A stretch of 64,000 nucleotides of DNA from Megascapheus bottae (GCA_024803745.1 JANJXV010000013.1:13381001-13445000); one strand, 5' to 3'. Counted from the stretch's first letter, positions 11,430 to 22,663 are shown. Program-made: numbers and translations. The notes: generated from the letters alone by a model not told the origin.

Positions 11430-11692
11430 TACTCTGTTGCTGGCTTTGAGAAGGAAAGAAAGGACCATGGACCAAGATCTAGTGGCAGTCACTACAAGCT
11501 GGAAAGACAAAGGAAGTGACTTTCCCCCAAACTTCCAGAAGGAACCCAGGCCTGTCAGCACCTGGCTTTTAGCCCTGTGAAACTCATTTTAGATCCTGAC
11601 CTCAGGAACTGTAAAATAAGCAATCAGTGTTGTTTTAAGCCAACGAAGTACAATAATTTGTCATCACAGCAATAGGAAACTAATACAGCACT

Positions 11693-13270
11693 CCTCTGCT
11701 GCCTCTGGGAGTCAGTTCATGTCCTTCCCACCTCGGTTGCCTCCTGTAGCCCCTCTCACCCCCTTCCGACCCAGGGAGGCTTTTAGAGCCTACTGACTTC
11801 CCCCACACCCTTCCAGAAATGAACTGGAGGGAGTTTGGATGCCCCATGTGCAATAGCAACACCATTTCTGAGATCAGGCCTCAGAGAAGGAGCCACAAGC
11901 ATAGGGAAAGATCCTAAGGAGGATGGGAAGCAACAGCAAATATTCAGAGGGAAGTAAGTCTTGGGGATGATGCTACTCCAAGCTGGGGTCCTCAGTAGCC
12001 TAAGGCCTGGCCTGCCAGCACTTCTGTGTGCAATTGAGGATCCTACCCAGGTCAGCTGCTTTAATCCAGAAGCCCAGAAAATAGGCCTGGTGCTGCCGAG
12101 GAGCCTGGAGTACCTGTGGTTCTGACAGGGGAAGAAACCATGCCTCACGCAGGGAGATGATGACACTGGGCTAGATCTGGCATCTGATTCCCCGCACAGA
12201 CTTTCATGAGCTCTAGCAGGACATCCCTAGTGAACTCCAGCTGCTAGAATGGGCTCCACTGGCCTGGTCAGGGCCCCAGGCCCATGCCTATCATGGACTG
12301 GGGCTCACTCACTGCTCAAATCCTAGCAGCCTGGCATTTCCTCTTTGCCTCTGCCCACTCTGGAATGCCTGAGAAGCTCTGGGAGCTGAGAAGTAGAGAG
12401 AGAGAGCAGGGTCTTAGGGATCAACTCCCACAGGGGAACCTCAGCTCCAATAGGCTCATGCTTCCCAAGAGACCTGGGGCCCCCATTTCATGGTCTGCCA
12501 GTAAGGCGCCAGGCTGCCTGGGCACATTTCCCAATAACTGAGCCAGGGCTACAAGCCCTTCTGGGAAGCATGGGCTCCCTTCCCCCCCTCCCCACCCCTC
12601 TCCCGCCCTGTCACTGCCATCCCTGCCAACTCTACTCAGTGGGGACTCTATAGGGCCAGTGTATGGCCTGGGGGTCAAGACCACCTAGGGCCAGAGTACC
12701 TATAAGACATGGAACTTTGGGAAAACCTTGGTGGCTCTAGGCCTGGTCCTTTACCCACCTATCAGAGACAGGCAATGCCTCCTAGGCAGGGATCAGATGG
12801 AAAGACAGGGCTGCCATGGATGGCAGAGCTCCTGGTCTCAGCAGATATACATGTTGGAACTAAATGGTGATATAAGGTGGAACACAGAATATGGTGCTGT
12901 CACATGCCTCAATAAGGCATTACAGTGGCTCTGCAGTCTTAGCCTTTAAGCCAAGCTGCTGTAAGTCTAGAGGGGTGGCCATGCAGCCCACATTCTCAGT
13001 CACTCTGGAAGACTGGTCATTCTCCTTGCCCACCACTCTAAGCAAACTCTCCCCCAATGGCTAGCCATGGGAGCTGAAGAAGCTGGGTGTTCACTTGAGT
13101 GCTAAGAATCTGGCCACTTCAAACATATGTAGCAAAGCAGAAACCTACAACCAATACTACCTCTGCCCGGTCCCTGGCTACCATTATCACTTGCCCAGAT
13201 TGCTCCGTGACTGACTTCACTGCTTCCACGCTACACCCTGCAGTCTACCCCACACAGCACAGAACAGACA
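11693..13270. other. Single-copy-looking intronic sequence
   Basis: No repeats or exons recognised; a C-rich stretch lies near 12580-12605. Confidence 0.5.
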
Positions 13271-13294
13271 TAGGTTAGCTCAGAAGCTAACCTA
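13271..13294. repeat. Perfect 10-bp inverted repeat, 4-nt loop
   Basis: TAGGTTAGCT and AGCTAACCTA flank CAGA just before the L2-like fragment. Confidence 0.9.
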
Positions 13295-13299
13295 CGCAG

Positions 13300-13690
13300 A
13301 AGCTGTCCCCATTGCCTGTATCCCTCACTTGGAGAGGATGCAAAAATCCTCCTTCTGGCTCTGAGATCTTCCTCACTCTGGCCCATAGCTTCCCTTGCTT
13401 CTCTGACTGCTTGCCCTCTCCAACCACACCACTATTATGTCTGCTTTTCAAACACCACAGGCCCTGTGCAACAGCAGTTGCACAGCATTCCTCTGACTTC
13501 TTCCAGGCCTATGCTTGGATATCACCTCCTCTCAAAGGCCTTTCCAGACCCTTGATGCAAAACAGCGCCCAACCCTGTCATTCTCATCTCCTCTACTCTG
13601 CTTTCTTTTTCTCCTCTGCCCTTTCTGCTCTAGACAGGTGACCTCACTAGTCTGAAAGCTCTTTAAGGGCAGGCTTCAGGGGTTTTAGGT
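13300..13690 (+). mobile_element. LINE-2 3'-end-like fragment
   Basis: The order TATCACCTCCTCTCAAAGGCC-type text, then CCTCACTAGTCTGAAAGCTC and TTAAGGGCAGG, follows the 3' end of ancient L2 elements. It has diverged heavily. Confidence 0.5.
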
Positions 13691-13926
13691 GCTGTCTCCT
13701 CACATGCCTTATGCTCAGGCACTCAGCATTTGTTCAAACATTGAAGAAAGCATTATCTTAGCAAGGCCACCCACTTCTGAAACAAACTCTTACTGCCTAC
13801 AACCTGCTGCCATCTATCCCACTCCTAGCCTCTGCTCATGCTGTGCCTCATGCCCTCCTAAAACCCGCCCATCTCTTCCAGTTTTCTTTCTTTCTTGTTT
13901 CTTTTCTGTCCTTTTCTTTTTGTGTG

Positions 13927-14382
13927 TGTGGTTACTGGGGGAACTCAGGGCCTGGGGTTCGTCCCTTAGTTTTTCCACTCAAGGCTGATACTCCACTACT
14001 TGAGCCACAGCTCCACTTCTGACTTCTATTATTTATTTATTTATTTATTTTTGCCAGTCTTGGTGCTTGAACTCAGGGCCTGGGCACTGTCCTTGGACAA
14101 TTTGCTCAAGGCTAGCACTCTGCCACTTGAGCCACAGCTCTACTTCCAGATTTTTCTGTGTATGTCGTATCAAGGAATGGAACCCAAGGCTTCATGCACG
14201 CTAGGCAAGCACTCTACCATTAGGCTATGCTCTAGCCCTGACATCTGACTCTTTTGGTGATTAATCAGAGATACAAGTCTCACAGACTTTCTTGCCCAGT
14301 CTGGCTTTGAACTGTGGTCTTTAGATCTCAGTTTCCAGAGTAGCTACCATTTACAGGTGTGAACCACAGGCACCTGGCTTCA
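13927..14382 (-). mobile_element. B1 + right-module SINE split by a nested SINE
   Basis: The right-module part (13927-14027) and left-module part (14241-14382) belong to one antisense element. The dimer at 14053-14240 lies between them, with TCTGACT-type repeats on both sides as a likely target duplication. Confidence 0.75.
14053..14240 (-). mobile_element. ID-like + right-module SINE, nested
   Basis: A complete antisense IDL-Geo-type copy with CACTTGAGCCACAGCTCTAC and GCTAGGCAAGCACTCTACCA. An ATTT repeat at its tail (14028-14052) looks like its evolved A-tail. Confidence 0.85.
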
Positions 14383-14935
14383 TTTCTAGTTTTGAAGGGT
14401 GAGACCAAGTAGAGCTTCCTCCCAGAGGCCTCCTCTGCAGAATCCCTGGTCTAAAGCGCTTCTAGATTCTAAGCTCCTGGGTGTTGTCTCAACTCCCAGG
14501 CAGCCTGAGGGTGTCTCCACCCCACTGCCACAGCTTGTGTAGCTGGAAAGATCACAGATGGGAGGAAAGCAAGCAGGAGGGGCAAGTGCCTATACTGGGA
14601 GAGGAGGCTGGGGACAGGATTAGCAGCAGTCTCCCAGACCCAGCTGGTCCCGGAAATGTAGGGGCTGGAAAATGTCACACTCAACTCTAGTCCATCCCCC
14701 AACCTTTCATTCCTGGACTGCACTCCCTGTAGCAGCCCTGGGTCCTCGGGAAGGAGTGGGCAGTGGGGGGAGGAGGAGGTAGGGAATAAACAGACGAAAG
14801 GGACAGCCCTTCTGTCTGTCCTCCTCCCTCCCACCCTCCTCCTGCTAGGTGACAAGACATTTAATTATAGATATTTGGTACCACTCGGAATTCCAAAAGT
14901 CCTAATTGCTTCATCCCCTCCCCCTAGAACCATTT

Positions 14936-14937
<2 letters not shown>

Positions 14938-14978
<41 letters not shown>
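14938..14978. repeat. (CA)n microsatellite
   Basis: About 20 CA units in non-SINE intronic sequence. Confidence 0.95.
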
Positions 14979-14982
<4 letters not shown>

Positions 14983-15371
14983 CAGCAAAGAGCTAAGAAG
15001 TGGGAAGAGAATGTCACCCCCACAGGTTCCCTGCCAAAGGGGAGCCTGAGACAAAAGTGGTTGAAAAGTAGCAGCCCAGGCCCTCCTAGAGCTAGGCATG
15101 CTGGTGCTGGGGGCAGAGGAAACACGTCTGCTGGGATAGAGGGAAGAATGAGATCAGGTCTCTGGCGCTTAGGCCAGTTCTGCCTGGCCTTGCTATGCAA
15201 CTAGAAACCCAGAATTCTCCCTCTCTGGTTCTCAAAGTTCTTCCCATCCCAGCTTCAAGCCCTGGCAAATTAAATAACTAACCATTATCAAAGTATTCAG
15301 GGAAAATGCAGGTAATGCCTCCAATTGTCCCTACCCAATGTCTCCTCAGATGGCAAGCCAATCATACTGAG

Positions 15372-15397
15372 AAGGGTTTGAGATGGCTCAAACCCTT
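15372..15397. repeat. Perfect 11-bp inverted repeat, 4-nt loop
   Basis: AAGGGTTTGAG and CTCAAACCCTT flank ATGG in non-repeat intronic sequence. Confidence 0.9.
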
Positions 15398-18276
15398 TAC
15401 ATCAGGACATGGACATATTAAGAGGCTGACATGCTAGAATTTGGGGTGGCTCTAACAGTCTGAGAGTTGATGCTAGCACACTAAGATTTCCTTGCACATA
15501 ACTTAATAAATGTAAGGTGTTACCATTGTCATTCTAAAGATGCTTAAGTTGCATGGAATTCACCCATCTATCTATGATTCTGAGAAAAGTTATGTCCTGT
15601 TTCTAGATGTTACAGGTGCCGACTGGGTATTAGGTACCTGAACGCAGAAATGGACTTCAAGACTCTGTTCTGTAAGGCCAGATAGGGAAAGCCTTGGAAG
15701 GAAGGATCAGTTAGGCTTATTTGAGCCTAGGTAGAAGAAACCAAGGGTGCTGGAGGCAGGGCAGGGGGGCCTGGACAGCACATTCCCAAACAGGTATTCT
15801 AGCCTACATGACTCAGTACCTCATTCCTGTGTCCTCCACCCCTACAGAGAGGCAGCCTGCCTCTGTTCCCTCCACCCTCATCTCTGAGCCCTCCTTTTTC
15901 CAAGCCTCCCCTATACAGCCTTAAAACCCAGTCCTATATCCTGCTGTACAGATAAGAAAACTAAGGCCCAAAGATGTCTCTATCCAGGTCCAGAATGAGA
16001 AGCTAAGCAGGGACTGGTACCGCCTAGCTAGCAATGGACTCTGGGCTGGGAGAGAACCAAGTGCGAGAGACTCCATGTAGCTCAAGATCAGGTCCAGGAT
16101 TTCCTCAGAGCCCTTAAGGCCCCCCTCCCCCTGCCCACCTTCAGGCTCTCACCTGGGAGCCTCAGGCTGGGTGAGCACTGGCTTCTACACCATAAGCAAA
16201 GTGTCACAGCTCCTCTTGTCCTTTCTTATTATGGAGCCCTCACCACACCATCTCTACCCACACTACGGAAATCCTGACTGGAGCCCGAGGCCTAAGACAA
16301 GAGAACATTGTCAGCCCAACAGAGACCAGCAAGAGGGGGGGCAGGACAGCTGTTCCCCATCTTTCTGAAGCCAGAAAGGGGACAACAGGAAGGATTTAGG
16401 CTAGCAGATGGAAGAACTTCCAGGCTTTATGAGTGGGTGTGAAATGAAAGGACAGTGAATGTCTTAGGAGCCACCATCACTGTGCTAGTGCTCAGATCCC
16501 AGGGGAGGAGGGGTAGGGAGGAGGCCTGGCTATAGCTCAGTCACCAAGAGGGAGGGGGTAGGGGGAGCTGAGCTTGTTCTTTTCTCTCTTGCCTCCTTGG
16601 AAGGGAAGATTATCCTATCACTATCCACCTGCCAAACATAGACCTTATCTCCACTTTACACAAGGGGAAAGTGAGGCACAGAATAGGGATGTGACAGGAA
16701 CTGGATTATGCTCCAACCCTGCTCTTTTAATTACACACTCACCACTTTCTTTCCCCTAAAGGCTGAGAAGGAGCTAGGCCTGGAGAAGTGGGAGGACTGT
16801 AATGGGCAGAGGCCTGGAAGTTAGAAAAAGCCTCATTCAGGGCAGGGAGGAGCTTGTGTATGGTCAAGCAGTCCTGTGTCACGTGTATTACACTCCCCAG
16901 GAGGTGGAGGGGTAGCAGAGAGAGTGAAGGGAAGGGGAAAGGAGCCAGCTTTGCAAAACCTCCGCTTCCCCCATGGTGTCAATGCCTTCTCCTGGGAGCA
17001 CTCCCACCAGGTCCCCCAAATCTCTTTCACCTCACATCCCAGCCCTTCCCCCACCCATACACACACAGCCAGCAGGGCTCCCAGAAAAGAGCAGAGCAAG
17101 GGAAAAAAAAAGTTCAGAAGGGACTCCTGATCTGCCGTCCCCTCCCCCACCTTCCAAAGACGGAACTGGCCCTGGAGTTTCAGGCTAATCTAACAGGTCC
17201 TCCAAAGGTCCAAAATTCCTTCTCTTCCTACTCTCTAACTTTGGATTCTCCAGGCAGCCTCCCAGAGGAACACCAGAGCCAGAACTGGGAAGGAGGGGTG
17301 GGGGAGGGGATAGAGTCAAAGAGAGAAAGAGACAAAGGGAAAGAGACTTAGAGGGGCCCCAGCGAGCCCTGGGAACTGGAGTGACCAAATTAGTCCAGGG
17401 TTTAGGGTTTCCTAGTTTCTCAGTCAGGAACACAGTGGGAATGAAGGCTAAAATAACCCTGGGCTACCCCTGAGCTCGGCCCTGAACCCAAGAGCCTTGA
17501 ATCTTGCTTCCAACTCCCATCCCAGGGAATCCACTGCCAGGCACCGAACTTAACCCACAACCCAAACTCCAGGAATAGCTGAAACCAGAAGGGGTTGGGT
17601 AAGGAGCACATGTAAGTATACAGGATAGAGGACAGTGCCTCAGCCATAACCCACTCAGGCACTCCAGCTAGAAGCTCCTCTAATTGAAGAGGGGAAGCTC
17701 TGGTGGAACTTAGGCCCTTACAAGGCCCCAACCCACACCCAGTCTTCTCTAAGCTATGAGAAAGATAGGATGCCACAGACAGCTCTCTAAAGGAAGTCTT
17801 GTGTCTGCCCAAATTGCCCAGGCCTACAAACTGACTTATACTGTGACCTGCCACAGGAAAGCCAAGTAAGGAAAGGCAAACACATGTCAACTGTGGGGCC
17901 CTGAGCTCAAAAGTGCAACAAAGGTTGGCAGCAAGCCTTGGAGAAAAGTGGTGCCATCGTTCTCATGCCTCTTATGAGTTTACACCTAAGAATCCTACTA
18001 CTGTGTCTCCAAAACCAGTCCTGAGAAACATCCAAAAGATGCCCTAAGAAGCTTTATAATAGCCCCCAATACACCTTGGAGCAAACAGGAACCTTTGCCA
18101 CTCACTGAGACTCCTCAGGGCCAGAGTCCTGTGTCATTAAAACTCTTCCAAACTGTGTACATTTCAGAGAACCAGCAAGCACCCAACTGAATACATGAAA
18201 AAACATCTTTTACCAAGTCAGTTCCTCAAGCCCTCCTGTAGCCCACCCTGCCACCCTTCCCTCCCCACCCCCAAGG

Positions 18277-18283
18277 ACTTACC
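18277..18283 (-). other. ARHGEF17: Splice donor of ARHGEF17 exon 1
   Basis: The minus strand reads CAGGTG|GTAAGT, a perfect consensus donor with the last exonic base at 18283. Reading on past it gives a low-quality Gly/Arg-rich tail that stops at 18226. The cut falls exactly between codons (3189 nt from the ATG), consistent with the human protein continuing after ...KPQV into the DH domain. Confidence 0.9.
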
Positions 18284-21200
18284 ACCTGTGGTTTGCTGCA
18301 ACACTTGCTGGCTGGGACAGGCTCTTCTGCAGCTCTAGCTGCCTCTGGAGGCTTGACCTCAGCAGGGGGCGGTGCAGCAGGAGTCAAGCAGGGCAGGTCC
18401 ACAGGCCCTGGTGCAGGGACCTCACCAGAGCGGAGGGTCAGCATGTATTGCTTGGTGACATCCTCGAGGGATGGTGCCTGCAATGTGGGGTGAGCTTGAG
18501 GAGGGAAGCCCACGGGCTCTGGCACAGCCACAGGGGGTCCAGCAGAAGTTGGAGGCTCGGGTACCACAATAGGTGTGAAGGTGGCAGGCACGCTGGCATG
18601 TCGAACATGTTTGGAGGAAGACCGGGTTCTAGTCAGACTATCAGTCTGGTCCTGACTGCCCTGCTCTCTCCGAAGCTCTTGGTGACTACTCCGGGCTGGG
18701 CGCTTCTTGGAACCTCGGCGGATAAGCCGAGGGGACAGAACATCTGCCAGCTTGGGATCAAGGTGGAAACCATGCTGGGCAGTGGAAGGGGCATGTGGGG
18801 CCTCAGGCAGAACCCGCTCAGACTGTGCCCGACCCCTGGAAGGACTAAGGGTTTCTGGCTCTGCCCGCTGTTCTGCAAGGATTGGTTCACTGCTAGAAGG
18901 TGGCAGCATGGGCTCAACTTCTCGGATGGGCTCTCCTCCAGGACCCTCAAATCCAGGCCCAGTCAACTGGCCACGGCGACTTGGGTCACTCAGCGATTTC
19001 TTCTTGGGAGCTTTGCCAGCAGTCCTGTCCTCCCCCATGCGTCCCAAAGCACAAGGTTCCTGAACAATACTCTGGATGACCTCCTGATAGTCTTTACTCT
19101 CTTCACTGCCCACAGACCAGTCACTGTGACCACTGGTCAAGCCCTCATCCACAGCTGGGGTGGCTGGAAGTCCTGTCTTGGAGCTCAGTGAGCCCAGGAG
19201 GTTGCTGTCCACTGAGAACCCAGAGGGCTCCTCGGAGGTAGCAGCCCGGTGTCGCTGTGGAATCGGGTCACTTAGAGACCTGTAGGCCTCACTGGTCTCC
19301 CCATTACTCAGTTCAATCCCACCAGGGCCTGAAGGAGGTACTTTACGTCTCCTTCGGAGGGCACCTGGTGTGGGAGGAGTCTCAGGGGACACCAGGGACC
19401 ACCCACTCAGGCTGTCCTCTGTGCCAGGGCCATGATGGTTCGTCTGGGCTGAAGATGAGGAAAGAGGTCGCCATACCCCAGAGGGAGCCAGGCCACAAAA
19501 GGCTGCACCCAGAGGCTCTGGGTCTGCTCCAATGCCTTCATCTGTCAGGTTGGATTCAGGGACTGAGAGCTCCTCCTGGGATCGCTGCCCTCGGGTTATG
19601 TCTCCTGCCCAGTCAGGGCTTCTAGGGGGGATATCACTTCCATCATCCTGCTGAGCTCCCATGCGCTGGATCTTCTCAAAAACCTGACGGGCCTCCTGCA
19701 CATACTGATCCTGGACCACCAGTGGCAGGGAATCATCCTCTGCCTCAGGACCTGACAGGAGCAGCTCAGAGGAGCTGGGCTTCAGGGCACTGGTGCGAGT
19801 GGGTCGTCGGGCCATGGGCTTCTCAGAGTAGGTAAAAGACTTTGCTCTCCGAAGGGTGGCAGTTAATTCTTTGAGTGTGGGGCGGATGCTGGGTGATGCT
19901 GGGACTTGGGAGGGCCCAGGGTCAAGTTGCTCCACTGGGCTACCTGCTGATGGCAGGTCTCTGCCTTCTAGGGGACTACTCCCAGGGCCACCACTGGGCT
20001 TTCGGACCCTCAGCTCTGAAAGGTCTGAGCGAAGGAAACTGAGCAGCGTCAAGGTCTCTGAGGCGATATCTGGATTCGAAAGGGACTTTCGCTGCCTGCT
20101 CTTGTCCAGCTCCAAGCCTCCATCTCTCAATGCCCTGGTGGCACCCACCTGTCCCTTGGTGCGGGCCCGAGACTGGGACCGCAGAAGGAGCCCTTCCCCG
20201 GTCCCAAAACTAGGAGAACGGTATATGCCCCAACCCCCAGAACCCCGGCTTGACCACAGGTCATCGTCTTTGAGAGTCTCCGTGCTAGAATAGCGGCTAC
20301 TGCCCCGGGAACCCGCGGGGCTGGCCAGGTAAGCTGGAAAGCTCACCTTGGCCACCCGGAATGCGCCTCCCACAGTTTCGGACATAGGCCGCAGGCCCTC
20401 CTGGGGACCTGAGACGCAAGGCTGCGGGCCGGTATCCCACTCCCGGGGTCCCTCCTCCATAGGAGCTCTTGGTGATGGTGGAGGTTCAGGGCTCCTGACT
20501 CCCCTAGTGGAGTCCACGCTGCCCGGATTTAACCCATCACGGTCAGGCCTGCGGTCCTGATCCAATAGGGAGCTTCCAGGCCTGAGCCCCGGCCTCCCCC
20601 TCCAGCGGCGGCCGCCCTCACCGTCTCGGTCCTCGTCACTGCCCGAGGAGTGGCCGCGGTGGTAGGCCGGACTCTGCGCCCTAGGCTGTGGCGGCGGGCC
20701 CTCCTCTTCCTCCTCGCTGGAGCTGGCAGCTCGGCTGCGGCTGACAGGATAGGAGGAGGCGATGGAGGAGGAGGAGGAGGAGCAGGAGGCCCGGGCCCCG
20801 GCCTGCGGTTGGGAGAAGCTATGCCAAGAATGTAAACCATCCGCCGGACGCTGCGCCCGCTCCTGCTGCTGCTGCTGCCGCCGCCTCCCCTCGTTCCCCG
20901 GTCCGGACAACGGCCGTGCAGAACGCAGGCCAGCCAAGGGGAAGCACGTCCGAGGAGGGGGCGTCGGTGGCTGCCGGGGCTCCCGTGCCAGGGGCTCCCA
21001 CGCGGCACCGTCGGGGCTGGGTGCCCCCGGGGCCTCAGAGTCCACACTGGGCCGCCTGGAGCCAGGGCCGCCAAAGAGCTTGCGCATCTCGGTGACGCTT
21101 GGCCAGGCCCCACGAGTAGCGCCTTCTGCGGCTTCTTCCGCGGCCCCGGGGGAGGCACCCCCGTCCCGGGCCACAGAGGGATCGTCGTCCAGATGGGGCG

Positions 21201-21471
21201 CGTCGAAGCGCCGGGAGAGCTGGCGCACCGAGGGCGAGAGGCTGCGGAGCGGGCGCGGCTGCGCGGGGGCGGCCCGGGGCCCCGACGCCAGCTTGGACAC
21301 GCGCCGGGAGGGCTGGCCCGGGACTGCCGTGGTCGGCCGGCACGAGGCCCGGCGCTGCAACCCAGGGGTGTCCGTGTCCTCTTCTCTAGGCCCGGGTCCG
21401 CCGCTCCAGCGCTCCAGCAGTTTGAACGAGACGCTGCGATAAAGTGGGGCCCGGGGCGACCCGTCCGCCAT
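18283..21471 (-). CDS. ARHGEF17: ARHGEF17 (TEM4/p164-RhoGEF) first coding exon, partial gene
   Basis: This exon encodes the N-terminal 1063 residues of a Rho guanine-nucleotide exchange factor that activates RhoA-type GTPases at the actin cytoskeleton. I chose the ATG at 21471 because it sits in a strong GCCACCGCCATGG context and opens with MADGSPRAPLYRSVSFKLLE, which I recognise as the ARHGEF17 N-terminus; the frame stays open 38 codons further upstream, but that stretch does not resemble the family. The sequence is mostly disordered: Ser/Pro/Arg-rich, with Q5 at residues 199-203, a Ser run near 230-236 and E5 at 253-257. Better-ordered conserved blocks lie near 75-95 (close to the reported actin-binding segment), 461-487 and 585-605. 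The DH, PH and C-terminal propeller-like domains of the roughly 2060-residue human protein are absent because later exons lie beyond position 1. The exon ends ...SKPQV at a phase-0 boundary before GTAAGT. Gene identity is very secure. Confidence 0.96.
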
Positions 21472-22640
21472 GGCGGTGGCCCTCACTCCGGGGGGGCTGG
21501 CCTCGGGAAGCCGCGGCCAACCCCCCCCTCCACCCCTGCTCCGAAGGAGCGCAGTGACTGCGGTCCGAAGGCCGGAATCTTGCACCCGCAGCGCGTGCGC
21601 GCGGGGTCTGGAGAGGAGGGCGCCGAGACTCGAGCAGAGGTTTAGCTGTCGTGGATCAAGTTTCTGCAGCCTTCGGGGGCAGCGGCTCCATCCCGGCGGC
21701 CTCTCTCGCCTCAGTAGCGACCCCCAGGGCCAGTCCTCCTCTCCGTCCGAGGGGCGAGGGGCATAGCGGCCCGGCGTGGAGCGAGGTGGGGCGGGGGGGG
21801 GGGGATCCCAGAGCTCTGTTCCACCGCTGCGCTCCCGTCCTCTGGCGGCTGGCCGGCCTCTCCTAGCGCTCCCTCTCCAGTTCCCTCCCCTGGGCTGCTA
21901 GCTCCTCGCTCCCTTTTGTTGCAAATAAACTTTGCGGCAGAGGAAAAGGGGCGGGGGGCGGGGCCTCGCGCCCAAAAGAGGGGGTGGGCTCCGGGAGCGC
22001 GCGAGGCTGGGAACACGAGGGGGGGGATTAGGGAGGAGCCGAAGGAGAAACTAGACGCTTGAACGCTTCTTGGCGGTCAGGACCCTCGGAAGTCCCTCGA
22101 GGAGCTCCGTCGGTCTGGCTGCCCCTTCGGGACTGGTTAAGACCCTGCTTTGAGCGTGATCAGCTCCGCAAACGGCCTCGGTAGCGCACCCACTGTGGCT
22201 CTTTCACCCAAGGGGCCCCAACATGGCAACCTCAGCCCCACGAACTCTGAGTACACACCGGTACTCAGGTATTCACTGAAACTCTCCTGCCGGGGGAAAG
22301 GGGCGGGGCCCCGCAGGGCTGGGGGGGCTGGGGAGCCGTGGGCGGGGCAGCCCGGCCGCGCGCTCCCAGCCTCTGGCCACACCTCTTTGCTCCACCCTCC
22401 GCGGCGAATCCCGCTGCGCCACGCCCATGTCCCGCCCGCCACCTTCCGAACGCCCACCCATCCCACCTCCCTTCGAGGTCTGTCCACCCTCCTCCCTCCG
22501 GACCAAGCCCCGCCCACACACCTTCCCAGATTCCACGGTCCCCGCCGCACCCCCCCTTTCCCCAGGGTCCGCGGGCCCTCTTCCTAAAACTCCGCCCTGC
22601 GCCGGATCTCCTCCTTTTCCCTCCTTGTGCTGCGGGGTAC
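20380..22640. promoter_or_regulatory. ARHGEF17: CpG island and promoter region of ARHGEF17
   Basis: Base composition rises sharply to GC-rich with many CpG dinucleotides from within exon 1 to about 1.1 kb upstream of the ATG, unlike the flanks. There are GC boxes (GGGGCGGGG-type) at about 21948-21962 and 22299-22310 and no clear TATA box, which fits a dispersed CpG-island promoter. Several long open frames run through it on both strands, but GC-rich sequence has few stops and I do not treat them as genes. Confidence 0.85.
21472..21900 (-). other. ARHGEF17: ARHGEF17 5' untranslated region (extent approximate)
   Basis: This GC-rich sequence lies immediately upstream of the ARHGEF17 start codon and inside its CpG island. 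The transcription start is not marked by a TATA box, so the upstream limit is a guess. A run of about 12 G at 21793-21804 on the plus strand is C-rich in the transcript sense. Confidence 0.45.
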
Positions 22641-22649
22641 GTGGCTCTC

Positions 22650-22663
22650 ATGCCCTCTACTGG
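22650..22663 (-). promoter_or_regulatory. Candidate CTCF site at the upstream edge of the ARHGEF17 CpG island
   Basis: The minus strand reads CCAGTAGAGGGCAT, matching the CTCF core except at the last position. It sits where the CpG island ends, in the same orientation as the site at 30135. Confidence 0.5.

Larger units (their letters stand above)
10955..11692 (+). mobile_element. MLT1-type MaLR LTR, interrupted by a SINE and a GA repeat
   Basis: The 5' part (about 10955-11088) carries the MLT1 landmarks of a CAAAA-then-CTTCACATGT stretch and GGATTAT...GGGCCCAATGTAATCACAAG. The 3' part (about 11432-11692) has the CTGTAAAATAAG...TTGTTTTAAGCCAACGAAG and GGAAACTAATACA ending. A B1-type SINE plus purine repeat (about 11092-11430) sits between them. 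This is a solitary endogenous-retrovirus LTR remnant without genes. Confidence 0.8.
14383..18276. other. Repeat-poor 5' part of ARHGEF17 intron 1
   Basis: Almost 4 kb next to the exon 1 donor contains only the (CA)n tract and one hairpin. First-intron sequence close to the promoter with few SINE insertions is compatible with regulatory constraint, but I cannot test conservation. Confidence 0.45.
1..18282 (-). other. ARHGEF17: ARHGEF17 intron 1 (5' portion; continues beyond the window)
   Basis: I found no sequence matching the start of the next ARHGEF17 exon (the DH-domain region) between the exon 1 donor and the left edge, so this whole stretch is read as intron 1. It holds SINEs, a MaLR LTR, L2- and MIR-like fragments and microsatellites, listed separately. 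A very short exon could be missed by eye. Confidence 0.7.

Noticed and set aside
18226..18282. Extension of the ARHGEF17 frame to the stop at 18226
   Set aside because: A perfect GTAAGT donor precedes it at a phase-0 boundary matching the known family continuation; the extra residues are intron translation.
20529..21158. Long open frames on both strands inside ARHGEF17 exon 1 (for example 20529-21158 minus and 20762-21442 plus)
   Set aside because: They are alternative frames of a GC-rich real exon; stops are scarce in such sequence and the products are low-complexity Arg/Ala/Pro text with no family resemblance.
21472..21585. Upstream in-frame ATG at 21585 for ARHGEF17
   Set aside because: The MADGSPRAP start at 21471 has a near-ideal Kozak context and matches the family N-terminus; the upstream 38 codons do not.
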